Origin: Priestia abyssalis
GTDB taxonomy: Bacteria > Bacillota > Bacilli > Bacillales > Bacillaceae_H
DNA: 64,000 nucleotides
Assembly (NCBI RefSeq): GCF_002019595.1
Contig: NZ_KV917369.1
Span: 4,294,624 to 4,358,623, forward strand
Direction of reading: 5' to 3'
A program made the position numbers and the translations under genes. Shown in pieces: positions 9,658-19,132 of the stretch. The notes under the pieces were generated by a model, which was not told where the DNA came from, searched no databases, and saw only the letters and a program-made list of their open reading frames with translations. Each line of letters begins with the position of its first letter. Position 1 is the stretch's first letter.

Positions 9658-9867
9658 TTATCCCTCCATGTTTCCTTGAAAACCAAGCATGTTTGTCTTT
9701 CGATAAAACACCGTAACAAGTTTGACAACATCATCGGTCGATTCACGTACAATAAATTTCTTTCCGCTGGTCAGCGTAATGGTTGTATCAGGAAAAGCCT
9801 CTACTTGTTCAATATAAAAAGCGTTCAGTGTAAACGGTTTGCCGTTAAGGCGTGTCAATGTAATCAT
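9658..9867 (-). CDS. swrD: FlbD/SwrD, small flagellar motor power protein
   Basis: A 69-residue protein starting MITLTRLNGKPFTLNAFYIEQVEAFPDTTITLTSGKKFIVRES, the hallmark of the FlbD family. In B. subtilis the homologue SwrD (YlzI) lies at the same place between the hook gene and fliL and is needed for full motor power and swarming. It is soluble with no membrane segment. Five bases separate it from the TTG start of fliL. Confidence 0.93.
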   Translation of the reverse strand: MITLTRLNGKPFTLNAFYIEQVEAFPDTTITLTSGKKFIVRESTDDVVKLVTVFYRKTNMLGFQGNMEG

Positions 9868-9927
9868 CTTTACAGGAACTTAGAAAGAATTTTATCTCTA
9901 AGCTCCTCCCCCCTTTAAACTATGAAA

Positions 9928-10824
9928 CTATCGTTTTAAATTAGCCAGTTCTTCTAAAATTTGATCTGAGGTTGAAATGATACGCGTATTCGCTTGAAAG
10001 CCGCGCTGTGCCACAATCATCTCTGTAAACTCTTCTGAAAGATCGACGTTGGACATTTCCAGTGTTCCCATTACAATAGTGCCTGCGCCTGTTGTTCCTG
10101 GTGTATTCAATTCTGCCAGTTTTAATCCATCACTATTTTTATCGGGAGAACCAGAATTAGCTGTGCTTTTAAATAAGTTTTGGCCAATTTTCTCTAAACC
10201 ATCATTATTAGAGAAATTAGATATCGAAATAACACCAGCTGTTCTTAAATCACCATTACTGTCAACATAATTTACTGTACCGTCTGAACCAATACTAAAA
10301 CTTTGTGCGGAAGTTGGTATGTTTATTTTCCCCACACCGTTAGAACGCGTGCTAGTTGGAGGAGTACCAGAAAGAGTATAGCTTTCTCCTATTAAATAAT
10401 AACCATCCGCATTTACTATATCCCCGTTTTTGTCAAGATAAAAATTTCCCGCTCGAGTAAATACTGGATTGGTTATCGTAGCATTTGTACCAGTTCCGTT
10501 TACTCCATTTCCCAAAACAAAAAAACCATCTCCAGAAATAGATAAATCCAATATTCTCCCCGTCGTTTGCAAGCTTCCTTGCGTATGTACCGTATCAATT
10601 GTTGCGATTTGCGAACCTAAACCTACTTGTTTTGGGTTCACTCCTCCTTTCCCACTTCCAGGTGCACTAGCCCCTGAAATTTGCTGGCTCACCATATCTT
10701 TAAAAGTGGTTCTCCCCTTTTTAAAGCCGTATGTATTGACATTGGCAATGTTATTACCTATAACGTCAAGCTTTACTTGGAAATTTTTCATCCCGCTAAT
10801 TCCCGAATACATAGATCGTAACAT
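9928..10824 (-). CDS. flgE: FlgE, flagellar hook protein
   Basis: This 298-residue flagellar rod/hook family protein begins MLRSMYSGISGMKNFQVKLDVIGNNIANVNTYGFKKGR and ends with the matching C-terminal coil (SNVDLSEEFTEMIVAQRGFQANTRIISTSDQILEELANLKR). The middle contains the FlgE beta domain with ISGDGFFVLG. In older Bacillus annotation it was named FlgG. It is somewhat longer than the B. subtilis form, with a Gly/Ser/Thr-rich insertion around residues 100-160. Hook assembly needs FlgD and length control by FliK, encoded upstream. Confidence 0.94.
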   Translation of the reverse strand: MLRSMYSGISGMKNFQVKLDVIGNNIANVNTYGFKKGRTTFKDMVSQQISGASAPGSGKGGVNPKQVGLGSQIATIDTVHTQGSLQTTGRILDLSISGDGFFVLGNGVNGTGTNATITNPVFTRAGNFYLDKNGDIVNADGYYLIGESYTLSGTPPTSTRSNGVGKINIPTSAQSFSIGSDGTVNYVDSNGDLRTAGVISISNFSNNDGLEKIGQNLFKSTANSGSPDKNSDGLKLAELNTPGTTGAGTIVMGTLEMSNVDLSEEFTEMIVAQRGFQANTRIISTSDQILEELANLKR

Positions 10825-10896
10825 TCTATTTTCCCCCTTCGTTTATTGGCTGTATCAGTCGGTCAACAGCCCAAGCCTCCTCTTATAAGGTCCAGC

Positions 10897-11289
10897 TTAT
10901 TCAATAACGATTGTCCCATTAATATTTGTGAAGATTTGAGATTTGGTTTCCTCTCTGTTCATGGCTGTTACAACCGTATTATTTTTAGCACTTACAATTA
11001 AAGCAACATTTTCCATCAATACAAGGGAATCATTAACGCCCATTCTTCTTGCCTCTACTACCTTTTGTGCAAGTTGTCTCCATTGAGATTGCTCAATTTG
11101 AATATCTCGTTCATCCATCCGCTGCTTAGCATGTTTGCTGATTTTCAATTCGGTCTCTCTTGGCTGAGTCTTTGCCAATTCAAATTGCTGTTTGAATGAT
11201 GAACCGTAAAGCAACTTGCTTTTGGGATAAGCTGGTTTAGTTGTTACAGGTGTGTAAAGACTATGAGTAATTTTTTTATCCAAGCTCAC
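10897..11289 (-). CDS. Flagellar operon protein of the TIGR02530 type, function unknown
   Basis: This 130-residue soluble protein lies between flgD and flgE. The conserved centre ISKHAKQRMDERDIQIEQSQWRQLAQKVVEARRMGVNDSLVLMENVALIVSAKNNTVVTAMNR matches the uncharacterised 'flagellar operon protein' family that occurs at this site in Bacillus and relatives. No membrane helix or signal peptide is present. By context I infer a role in hook building, but no biochemical function can be read from the sequence. Confidence 0.85.
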   Translation of the reverse strand: MSLDKKITHSLYTPVTTKPAYPKSKLLYGSSFKQQFELAKTQPRETELKISKHAKQRMDERDIQIEQSQWRQLAQKVVEARRMGVNDSLVLMENVALIVSAKNNTVVTAMNREETKSQIFTNINGTIVIE

Positions 11290-11302
11290 ACCTCCTGATT
11301 TT

Positions 11303-11941
11303 CTATGCTCTTATTTTCACAATCTGACTGGATGTTACGCTTGCTTCACCTTCATCGCCGCCTACAGAAAATATCGACTTGCCGTTTTTGAACAGAACCG
11401 ATTGTACTACAGCTTCCTGCTCCGCTCCGTCCTCATTGATCCATGTTATATACTTACCAATCAATTGGCTTGCTTGCATCATTAAATTCTCATCCGTTGT
11501 CGTTTGGACTTCAAAAACATTTTCAGGCAACACAACAGAGCCATCACTTAAAGTAAAAGTGACTTCTCCATCTATATATTGAATATTCTCGATGATTCCC
11601 TCGCCCTTTTTGACTGTTGTTCCATCTTCTTCCACAACAGGTACACTATAGCTGACTTCCTTACCAATCATTTGCTGATAGGCAATTAAACTTCCCTGTT
11701 TTTGCAGCTGAACAAAATCTTCAAAAGCTTTTCCCATATTAGTAATTTGTTCCAATGTAGAAAATGTCGCCATTTGAGCAACAAAATCTTTGTCTTCCAT
11801 TGGATTCGTAGGGTCTTGGTGCTGCAATTGAGTCATTAAAATTTTCAAAAATTCGTCTTTCCCTAAATTGCTGTTACCAACCGAACGCCCTTGATTTTGA
11901 TAAGTTGATAAATAAAGGCTTTGATCTATTTTAGTTGACAT
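11303..11941 (-). CDS. flgD: FlgD, hook capping protein
   Basis: From the ATG at 11941 the product is 212 residues; AGGTGG lies five bases before it. An upstream GTG at 11950 is possible but would overlap that ribosome site. The N-terminus has the FlgD signature GKDEFLKILMTQLQHQDPTNPMEDKDFVAQMATFSTLEQ. The C-terminal half is a beta-rich domain. FlgD caps the growing hook and is later discarded. It follows fliK closely. Confidence 0.95.
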   Translation of the reverse strand: MSTKIDQSLYLSTYQNQGRSVGNSNLGKDEFLKILMTQLQHQDPTNPMEDKDFVAQMATFSTLEQITNMGKAFEDFVQLQKQGSLIAYQQMIGKEVSYSVPVVEEDGTTVKKGEGIIENIQYIDGEVTFTLSDGSVVLPENVFEVQTTTDENLMMQASQLIGKYITWINEDGAEQEAVVQSVLFKNGKSIFSVGGDEGEASVTSSQIVKIRA

Positions 11942-11950
11942 AAAAACCAC

Positions 11951-12946
11951 CTAAACATTGAAATTAAATAACGCTTCCCCAAAGGTTATGGAAAAATCGT
12001 TTTCTTCGTCTTCTTGTTCATCTTCAGCCATCTGTTTTTCGTTCCTCTCCTGCCCAGGCTGTTCATGCTCTTGGAAGCCGTGATTCATGAATTTTTCGAA
12101 AGGCTGGAATTGCTGCTGAATTTCCACTCGGTCCACATGGATTTGCTGATTCGTAAAAGCCTGTTTCAATAATGATAATTGAGACTCCAACAACTCCTGT
12201 GCCTGTTGCGTAGAAGCGATCATTTTAGCAGTCATCCCATGTTCATTTTTAACAATCTCAATTCTTAACGCCCCTAAATGTTCGGGAAATAACTTAATCA
12301 TTAATTTTGAATGGTCACCGTTTTGCATGAATGAACTGCGTCCCAAAAGTTGCTGAAACTCCCGAAGAAAACCTTCCTCATTTATTCCTTTACCCGCTGA
12401 TCCGATATGCAGCGCATACTGTTCTGCTTTCGTCATTGGCAGCAGCTGCTCCAGCCTGATTACAGGCACCATATCCTGTTCGTTTCCCGTTTTAGGCAAA
12501 GCTTCTTGCTCCATTCCCATGGCAGTCAGCAGCCTCAAATTGGCGTGATTCTCTCTAACACCTTTGTTTACAAGTTGTTCTGCTTTAGAAGCCTCCGAAA
12601 TAGCGGTCTCTGTCGTCTCTTTCGATGTCAGCAATGCTTTTAAAGACAAATTAAGTTTAATAAAATCAAGTCTATTTTGTTTTTTAATGAGTCCATTCTT
12701 AACCGGCAAATCAGCACCCGGGTCCGGCCAACCTTTTACAAACGCTGCCACCCCCTTCTCCTTATCCGTGAGCAACATACTTTTAGGGGGATTAGTCGGC
12801 TGTACGGCTGCCATCTCAATTTTGATTTCTTCTAAAACGGCCTCGAACCCCGTTTTTTCTTCTACTTCGTCACCTTTTTTAACCACCGAATTCGTTATAG
12901 ATTGCTTTCGATCGACCCCGTTGTTTGTAATAGCGGCCGTATACAT
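11951..12946 (-). CDS. fliK: FliK, hook-length control protein
   Basis: A 331-residue protein of low N-terminal conservation. The C-terminal Flg_hook domain (about residues 200-290) shows the pattern SKLMIKLFPEHLGALRIEIVKNEHGMTAKMIASTQQAQELLESQLSLLKQAFTNQQIHVDRVEI, followed by an acidic tail. FliK measures hook length and triggers the FlhB switch. Its position between the MotE/YlxF-like gene and flgD is as in B. subtilis. Confidence 0.93.
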   Translation of the reverse strand: MYTAAITNNGVDRKQSITNSVVKKGDEVEEKTGFEAVLEEIKIEMAAVQPTNPPKSMLLTDKEKGVAAFVKGWPDPGADLPVKNGLIKKQNRLDFIKLNLSLKALLTSKETTETAISEASKAEQLVNKGVRENHANLRLLTAMGMEQEALPKTGNEQDMVPVIRLEQLLPMTKAEQYALHIGSAGKGINEEGFLREFQQLLGRSSFMQNGDHSKLMIKLFPEHLGALRIEIVKNEHGMTAKMIASTQQAQELLESQLSLLKQAFTNQQIHVDRVEIQQQFQPFEKFMNHGFQEHEQPGQERNEKQMAEDEQEDEENDFSITFGEALFNFNV

Positions 12947-12969
12947 TTTTATTCACCCCCTTTCAATTG

Positions 12970-13572
12970 CTAATCATCCTGAGAAGTTCGTTCAGATAAA
13001 ATTCCCGTATATTGAGCTGCTGTAGCCGGGTCCATTTTTTCCAATATACTGGAAAGCTTGTCTGACTTAAATTGCGTGAGCAGCCTCACTGCCTTATCTT
13101 CTTCCAATTCCGAGAGAATGAGAGCTGCTTTTTTAGGTGTCATTTTTTCGTATGCCGACACAATCTCTTTTAACTCTGTTTGTTCTGCCTCTTTTTTCTT
13201 ATCGGCTTCCGCCAATTGTTCGTTAAGGCGCTGAACCTGTATTTGCAAACTCTCCAGCTCTAAATCCTTTTCGTTAAGTTTGTCCTGCATATCATGTATT
13301 TTCTTCTCTTTTTCTTGTAAACTTGTTTCTAATTGTGTAATATCTTCATTTCTTTGTATATTCTGTTCTTCCACTGCCTGTTCTTCTTTAGAAAGAAATG
13401 GAATGTCCTTGACCGCTTCTTTCACCTTTTCATTAACATCCATACCGTAAAGCATTAGCAGAACATAAACTATCACTGCCGTAAAGACGAGTGGAATAAA
13501 AATCACAAAGAAAAACACTTGCAGCTTACTGTGCTTCTTTTCTTCTTTTAACATTCCTTGTGCTTTACCCAC
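12970..13572 (-). CDS. ylxF: YlxF-like flagellar operon protein (MotE/MgtE-N-like domain)
   Basis: This 200-residue protein has one N-terminal membrane helix (LQVFFFVIFIPLVFTAVIVYVLLMLYG), a long Glu/Lys/Gln-rich coiled coil (about residues 60-140) and a C-terminal helical domain resembling the MgtE N-terminal fold (VSAYEKMTPKKAALILSELEEDKAVRLLTQFKSDKLSSILEKMDPATAAQYTGIL). The family is known from flagellar operons, where relatives act as chaperones for stator or hook parts. The exact role in Bacillus is unsettled. It follows fliJ after eight bases. Confidence 0.85.
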   Translation of the reverse strand: MGKAQGMLKEEKKHSKLQVFFFVIFIPLVFTAVIVYVLLMLYGMDVNEKVKEAVKDIPFLSKEEQAVEEQNIQRNEDITQLETSLQEKEKKIHDMQDKLNEKDLELESLQIQVQRLNEQLAEADKKKEAEQTELKEIVSAYEKMTPKKAALILSELEEDKAVRLLTQFKSDKLSSILEKMDPATAAQYTGILSERTSQDD

Positions 13573-13580
13573 AATTTCAC

Positions 13581-14033
13581 CTAATTCCCCTTAAGCATAT
13601 ATTGCTGGATCGACACCTCATCCATTTGTTTTGACTCCAGCTCTTTTTGAGTCTCTTTATATCTTCGAAAATCTTTGACTTTCATTTTTTCAAATTTCTT
13701 CACTTCCATGTTTTTATCGCGCAGTTTCAACTCTGTCAATTGCATCGTTTGACGGGCCGACATCACTTTTTGCTGATATACAGCAATCATTTTTTCCAGG
13801 TGGTCGATAAAAAGCTGGAACTGTTTCACGTCTGTAATGGATAATCCCATTCTCATTTTAACAGCGTGTTCATCTATTAATTGTTCTTTTTGTTTTAAAT
13901 ATTCGTACAGTTGCTGCCCTACTTTTTCAAAGCTCTGCACAGCTTCATTGTATTCTGTCATTAAACGGTCTTTTTCGCTTTCCTTGATGGACATTACTCG
14001 TTCGAATTTATATTGATACGCCATAATGGTCAT
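13581..14033 (-). CDS. fliJ: FliJ, flagellar export chaperone/stalk
   Basis: A 150-residue, almost wholly alpha-helical coiled-coil protein with the FliJ pattern MAYQYKFERVMSIKESEKDRLMTEYNEAVQ. FliJ is the central stalk of the FliI ATPase ring and links it to FlhA. The ATG at 14033 overlaps the fliI stop (ATGA). A second ATG at 14024 would give 147 residues and fits the homologues equally well, so the start is uncertain by three codons. Confidence 0.93.
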   Translation of the reverse strand: MTIMAYQYKFERVMSIKESEKDRLMTEYNEAVQSFEKVGQQLYEYLKQKEQLIDEHAVKMRMGLSITDVKQFQLFIDHLEKMIAVYQQKVMSARQTMQLTELKLRDKNMEVKKFEKMKVKDFRRYKETQKELESKQMDEVSIQQYMLKGN

Positions 14034-15349
14034 TTACCTTCCCCAATGAGAGTATGGAGCATTTCAATGCTTTCATGAATCGAGATTTTTTGGTCGGTTC
14101 CTTGCTTCAAAAATGAAATGATTTTAGGGTAATAGTGAATAGCTTCATCTATTTCATGGGAAGAACCCCGTTTATAAGCACCGATGCTAATGAGATCTTC
14201 AGAATCTATATACGTTGACAATAAATCCCTTAACTTCTCTGCCGCTTTTCGATGCTCCAAAGAAACAATATTATTCATGACACGACTAACACTTTTTAAC
14301 ACATTGATAGCCGGATACTGTCCCTTATTGGCCAAGCTCCGGTCAAGCACGATATGGCCGTCCACAATGCCTCGCACTGTATCTGCAATCGGCTCATTCA
14401 TATCGTCTCCATCCACAAGCACTGTATAAAATGCTGTGATAGAACCTTGCTGATTCGTCCCTGTTCTTTCCAATAAGCTTGGTAAAATAGCAAAAACGGA
14501 AGGCGTATAACCTTTTGTTGTCGGCGGTTCTCCAACAGCCAGTCCGATTTCACGCTGAGCCATGGCCACACGAGTAACAGAATCCATCATAAACATGACA
14601 TTCAAACCTTGATCTCGAAAATACTCCGCAATGGCTGTTGCGGTATACGCCCCTTTTATTCTCATCAGCGGAGGCTGATCGGATGTCGCGACAATTACAA
14701 TTGAACGGGTTAAACCTTCAGATCCTAAATCACGTTCAATAAATTCCCGTACCTCACGCCCGCGTTCTCCAATTAAAGCGATAACGTTCAAATCCGCTTT
14801 CGTATTACGGGCAATCATCCCCATCATTGTACTTTTCCCCACGCCGCTTCCTGCAAATATGCCAATGCGCTGCCCGTTTCCAACGGTTAATAAGCTATCA
14901 ATTGTCCTCACACCTACTTCAATAGGTTCTACAATAGGGGGACGTTCCAGTGGATTGGGAGGGAATTGTTCAGTTATCACAGGGGTCAAGCCTCGTGGCA
15001 ACCCGCTTCCATCCAATGGATCTCCGAGGGGGTTTAGCACCTTTCCAATGAGTCTTTCCCCCACTTTAATTTGCAGGGGCTTTGCAGTTGTTTCTACCAT
15101 ACAGCCAGGTGAAATATCTCGTACAGATGTATATGGCATTAAAATTACATGCTCTTCTTTAAATCCAACCACTTCTGCTTGGATTCGCTTACGAGAATTC
15201 GAATGTCCAATGTAGATATAGCACACATCACCGATAGAAGTAGCAGGTCCCTTTGATTCAATCATTAAGCCGACGACCCTCGTTACCTTGCCATAACGCT
15301 TAAAAGAAGAAATATGCTTTACTTCTTTAATCAATTCTTTAACTTTCAT
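14030..15349 (-). CDS. fliI: FliI, flagellum-specific export ATPase
   Basis: This 439-residue F1-beta-like ATPase carries the Walker A loop FAGSGVGKSTMMGMIARN (about residue 165), the GERGREVREF motif, Walker B VMFMMDSVTR and the family block IGLAVGEPPTTKGYTPSVFAILPSLLERTG. It energises substrate unloading at the export gate together with FliH and FliJ, its immediate neighbours. The start overlaps the end of fliH by 11 bases. Confidence 0.98.
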   Translation of the reverse strand: MKVKELIKEVKHISSFKRYGKVTRVVGLMIESKGPATSIGDVCYIYIGHSNSRKRIQAEVVGFKEEHVILMPYTSVRDISPGCMVETTAKPLQIKVGERLIGKVLNPLGDPLDGSGLPRGLTPVITEQFPPNPLERPPIVEPIEVGVRTIDSLLTVGNGQRIGIFAGSGVGKSTMMGMIARNTKADLNVIALIGERGREVREFIERDLGSEGLTRSIVIVATSDQPPLMRIKGAYTATAIAEYFRDQGLNVMFMMDSVTRVAMAQREIGLAVGEPPTTKGYTPSVFAILPSLLERTGTNQQGSITAFYTVLVDGDDMNEPIADTVRGIVDGHIVLDRSLANKGQYPAINVLKSVSRVMNNIVSLEHRKAAEKLRDLLSTYIDSEDLISIGAYKRGSSHEIDEAIHYYPKIISFLKQGTDQKISIHESIEMLHTLIGEGK

Positions 15350-16118
15350 TTACATCTTCCTTCAGCAGTTCTGTTAATTGCTTCTTGATTTCATCAAGCT
15401 GGCTGTCTACACTTGCATCAATGCGTCCAAATGATGACTCAATAATACAGGACGTATCTGCCAGCTCTCCATCCGGGTAAATGAATAAACTTGCTTCGCC
15501 ATTCAATAAAGCCATCAGCTCTTCTTTATATCCTTGAATGAACGGATAAGAAGAAACAGAGACGAATAACTGAATCTCCTTATGGTCCCTTACTTCTTTA
15601 AGTGCAGTTCTGACAAGCGACAAAAGCTTTTCCGGATCCTGCGCCAGCTGCTGTCCTATAATTTTTTCTGCAATTTCAAGACCGAGGTGTAAAATGATTT
15701 CTTCCGAAGATTCCATATAAGAATAGTAATCTTGTTTGGTGAGTTCAATCATTGCTCTTGCTTCAGTCAGCAATGTTTCATAAGCTTGCATTCCCTCTTG
15801 TTTACCTTGGCGAAGCCCTTCCTGATACCCTTGTTGCTTAGCTTCCCAGGCAATTCTTTGTCGTTCGTCCTCCCACTGCTGCTGATCATGTTCAATTTGC
15901 CTCTTCGCTTGTGAAAGCATCATTTGCGACTGCTGTTCAATAGCTTCCGCTTTCGCCTGAGCTTCCAAAATAAGATTTTCCGCTTCCTGCTCTAACCTCT
16001 CTCGAAGATTTTCTTCTTGCTCAATTGAAGATGCCGAAGCGAACCGTTTAATTTGTATGGTTTTCCCCCTATTCCAATGGTCGTTGTTAGTAAACTGAGA
16101 CTTTATGATACTAGACAA
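15339..16118 (-). CDS. fliH: FliH, negative regulator of FliI (TTG start)
   Basis: I place the start at a TTG at 16118, giving 259 residues beginning MSSIIKSQFTNNDHW, because GGAGGAG lies nine bases upstream; upstream in-frame codons lie deeper inside fliG. The centre (residues ~40-130) is a Glu/Gln/Ala-rich coiled coil including repeated EG-type turns (KQQGYQEGLRQGKQEG), followed by a V-ATPase E-subunit-like C-terminal domain. FliH tethers FliI to the rotor. It overlaps fliG by eight bases. Confidence 0.92.
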   Translation of the reverse strand: MSSIIKSQFTNNDHWNRGKTIQIKRFASASSIEQEENLRERLEQEAENLILEAQAKAEAIEQQSQMMLSQAKRQIEHDQQQWEDERQRIAWEAKQQGYQEGLRQGKQEGMQAYETLLTEARAMIELTKQDYYSYMESSEEIILHLGLEIAEKIIGQQLAQDPEKLLSLVRTALKEVRDHKEIQLFVSVSSYPFIQGYKEELMALLNGEASLFIYPDGELADTSCIIESSFGRIDASVDSQLDEIKKQLTELLKEDVNES

Positions 16119-17130
16119 TAATATCGTCTCCTCCACCTCGAGATATGATGATTTCTCCAACTTCTTCCAATCTCCGGATCGTTCCTACAATTCTCGACTG
16201 CGCCTCTTCCACATCTTTTAAGCGCACAGGACCCGTAAACTCCATCTCTTCTTTAAAAGTTTCGACCATCCGCGTTGACATATTGCGGAAAACAATTTCT
16301 TTCACTTCTTCACTGGCAACTTTTAGACTTAACAATAAATCTTCATTATTTACATCTCGAATAACTCGTTGAATCGAACGATTATCGAGTGTGACAATAT
16401 CCTCAAATACAAACATTCTTTTCTTAATATCTTCCGCTAATTTTGGATCTTGAATTTCTAAAGCTTCCAAAATGGTACGTTCCGTTGCTCGATCCACGCC
16501 ATTGAGCACTTCTACTACTGACTCTACCCCGCCTGTTTTTGTATAATCCTGAGTTACGGTCGCTGATAATTTCCGCTCTAAGATTTGTTCTACTTCATTA
16601 ATGACGTCAGGTGAAGTACTATCCATTAAAGCTATCCTTCTTGCAATATCTGCTTGTTGTTCTTGGGCAAGAGACGATAAAATTTGTCCTGCCTGCGCGG
16701 GCTCTAAATAAGACAAGATTAAAGCTATCGTTTGAGGATGCTCATCTCTAATAAAATTTAATATTTGCTTCGGATCCGCTTTTCGAGCAAAATCAAATGG
16801 TAAAACTTGTAACGAAGAGGTTAAACGATTAATAATCCTTGCGGCCTGTTCTGAGCCAAGGGCTTTATCAAGAATCGTTTTAGCATAGCCAATTCCCCCT
16901 TGGGCAATATAGTCTTGCGCAAGAGTGATTTGCTCGAACTCTTCCATAATAGAGTCTTTTACACCTGTATCAACTTTTCTCATCGCTGAAATCTCTAGAG
17001 TCAAGCGTTCAATTTCTTCTTCCGATAGATGCTTATATACTTGTGCTGACACATCAGGTCCAAGTGAGATGAGTAAGACAGCGGCCTTTTGCTTCCCTGT
17101 CAACTCTCTTTTCTGATCTGCTTTTCCCAT
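16111..17130 (-). CDS. fliG: FliG, motor torque-ring protein
   Basis: This 339-residue protein has the three FliG armadillo-like domains. The N-terminal LTGKQKAAVLLISLGPDVSAQVYKHL binds FliF. The middle contains the EHPQTIALILSYLEP motif. The C-terminal charged helix has IMFVFEDIVTLDNRSIQRVIRDVNNEDLLLSLK-type residues facing the stator. It couples ion-driven stators to rotation. It follows fliF after 14 bases. Confidence 0.98.
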   Translation of the reverse strand: MGKADQKRELTGKQKAAVLLISLGPDVSAQVYKHLSEEEIERLTLEISAMRKVDTGVKDSIMEEFEQITLAQDYIAQGGIGYAKTILDKALGSEQAARIINRLTSSLQVLPFDFARKADPKQILNFIRDEHPQTIALILSYLEPAQAGQILSSLAQEQQADIARRIALMDSTSPDVINEVEQILERKLSATVTQDYTKTGGVESVVEVLNGVDRATERTILEALEIQDPKLAEDIKKRMFVFEDIVTLDNRSIQRVIRDVNNEDLLLSLKVASEEVKEIVFRNMSTRMVETFKEEMEFTGPVRLKDVEEAQSRIVGTIRRLEEVGEIIISRGGGDDIIV

Positions 17131-17144
17131 TTGACTTCCCCCTC

Positions 17145-18737
17145 TTACTCCTCAGCAATCCAAGTACGCAACAGTTTGGCGAATTCTTCCGGTTGATCTT
17201 TTGCCAGCTGTTCCAGTTTTTGACGGCGTTGCTGTGATTCTGTTAAAGGTAATTCTTCTATCTCAGCGTCTTTCAGCGGCACAAACGTATCTTCGTACTC
17301 ATCAATTGACTCTTCCTTGCGTTTTCTTCTAAATAACAGGAACAGCAAAACAAGAATGACGATAACTAAGCCGGCTCCTATAGCATACATCCATATCGGG
17401 ATTTCCGATGTTTCTGTTTCTTCCGTCTGCGGTTTGCCGTTAAATGGCTGAACGGATACCACAACACGATCCGAGATCTCTTCATTTGTCAGTTGTGCTT
17501 CTGTTTCTGGCTGCTGTACCGTCGTTCGTACAATCGTACCAAGTATTTGAGTAATATCATCTACCCGCTCTTGTGATAACGAATCGGGATTTTCGGGATT
17601 TGGCGGTTCCACCATCACTTGGATACCTAGGTCACGAACTTTATACGGGCTCTCGACAATTTCTTTTCGAATACGATTTACATCATTGTTGATACGTTCT
17701 TCCACTCGTTCGTAATCTCCATCGGAACCTGCGGCATTCGATTCTTGATAACTAGAAATATCATTTTCACCTGTTCCCTCAATACCGCCGGCTGCCTGAG
17801 CACCGTCTCCTGTATACGTTTCTGTAATACGTTCAACGCTGACCGCAATCCCTTCCATATTTTCCTTATCAACAGGCTCTATTATATTTTCTTCCCGATT
17901 TTCTTTTGTAAAATCAACATCCGCGGTTACGGAGACGACAACTTTGTCATATCCCATCATTGTGCCTAGCATTTGTTGCACTTGACGTTGAATGTCACGT
18001 TCTATTTCTTTCTTCATTTCATGTTGAACGACAAAAGAACTACCCTCGAAAAAATTTTCTTTACTTTTTAGGTCAAAATACTCAAAGTATTGGTTCATGA
18101 TGACGATATTATCAGTAGGCAGGTTCGGAACACTTTTAGAAACAAGATGGTATAAGGACTTTACTTGCTGTTCATCAAATTCATATCCCGGTTTTGTGTT
18201 TAATACAATGGAGGCGGATGCCTCTTCGGTTTGATCATTTACCCAAATGCTTTTCTCCGGGAGTGTAATCATGACGCTCGCATCGTTTACACCGTCAATG
18301 TTTTTCATTAGGTTTGCAATTTCCGTTTGCATGGCGTCTACCTTTAGTACATTGAATTCATTATCCGTCATACCAAATCCGGCATTTTGACTAAAAAAAG
18401 AGTAATCGATACTCCCGCTTTTTGGAATACCTTCAGCCGCAAGCTCGACTTTTAGCGTATCGACTACCTCTTCGGGAACAGAAATGGTCTTTCCATCATC
18501 TGACAACTGGGATTTTATCCCTCTCCCATCCAACTCCGCTTTGATTTGGCCGGTTTCTTGTGGTGATAGATTACTATAAAGAGGAACAAACGTATCTTTT
18601 GACAGCATATAAGTAATGATGGCAGCAAAAAAGAAGACGGCAAGTGGACCACCTATTAGCAATCCTTTTTGCCGCTTCGATCGGCTGCTCCAATATTCTT
18701 TTGTCTTTTCTTTATAAGCTAATAATTTTTCGTTCAT
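17145..18737 (-). CDS. fliF: FliF, MS-ring protein
   Basis: This 530-residue protein has membrane helices near both ends (GLLIGGPLAVFFFAAIITYML and WMYAIGAGLVIVILVLLFLLF). The periplasm-side ring-building domains include LYSNLSPQETGQIKAELDGRGIKSQLSDDGKTISVP. The C-terminal tail after the second helix binds FliG. It forms the basal body platform for the export gate. Length and motifs are standard. Confidence 0.98.
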   Translation of the reverse strand: MNEKLLAYKEKTKEYWSSRSKRQKGLLIGGPLAVFFFAAIITYMLSKDTFVPLYSNLSPQETGQIKAELDGRGIKSQLSDDGKTISVPEEVVDTLKVELAAEGIPKSGSIDYSFFSQNAGFGMTDNEFNVLKVDAMQTEIANLMKNIDGVNDASVMITLPEKSIWVNDQTEEASASIVLNTKPGYEFDEQQVKSLYHLVSKSVPNLPTDNIVIMNQYFEYFDLKSKENFFEGSSFVVQHEMKKEIERDIQRQVQQMLGTMMGYDKVVVSVTADVDFTKENREENIIEPVDKENMEGIAVSVERITETYTGDGAQAAGGIEGTGENDISSYQESNAAGSDGDYERVEERINNDVNRIRKEIVESPYKVRDLGIQVMVEPPNPENPDSLSQERVDDITQILGTIVRTTVQQPETEAQLTNEEISDRVVVSVQPFNGKPQTEETETSEIPIWMYAIGAGLVIVILVLLFLLFRRKRKEESIDEYEDTFVPLKDAEIEELPLTESQQRRQKLEQLAKDQPEEFAKLLRTWIAEE

Positions 18738-18814
18738 CGTAATCCCCCGGTTATTCTTTCTCTATCTAATAACCGCTCACAGGCTATTTTGTAAAACAAA
18801 GCAAAAAACATTCA

Positions 18815-19120
18815 TTATACTTGCATTCTCATCGTTTCTTGATAAGCCTCTACCGCTTTGTTTCGAACTTCGATGGCAGTTTGAAGCATGATGCTTGCCT
18901 TCTGTGATGCAATCATTACTTGGTGTAAATCAATCGGCTCGCCTTTCACCAATTTTTCTGTAGCCGTATCTGCAGCGGCTTGTGATTCATTTAATTCATT
19001 GATAGATTGTTTTAAAAAGGAACTAAATGATTGAGTTGTTTCATTTACCGTAGCTGCCGGTTTCACAATCGATGATGAAAGGGAGGCTGCCTGACTATTA
19101 TTAATGACTGACTGAATCAT
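18815..19120 (-). CDS. fliE: FliE, MS-ring/rod junction protein
   Basis: A 101-residue protein with the FliE pattern TQSFSSFLKQSINELNESQAAADTATEKLVKGEPIDLHQVMIASQKASIMLQTAIEVRNKAVEAYQETMRMQV. It connects the MS ring to the rod and is the first export substrate. It lies between flgC and fliF as usual; the 77 bp to fliF hold no recognisable site. Confidence 0.97.
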   Translation of the reverse strand: MIQSVINNSQAASLSSSIVKPAATVNETTQSFSSFLKQSINELNESQAAADTATEKLVKGEPIDLHQVMIASQKASIMLQTAIEVRNKAVEAYQETMRMQV

Positions 19121-19132
19121 CTATCTTCTCTC

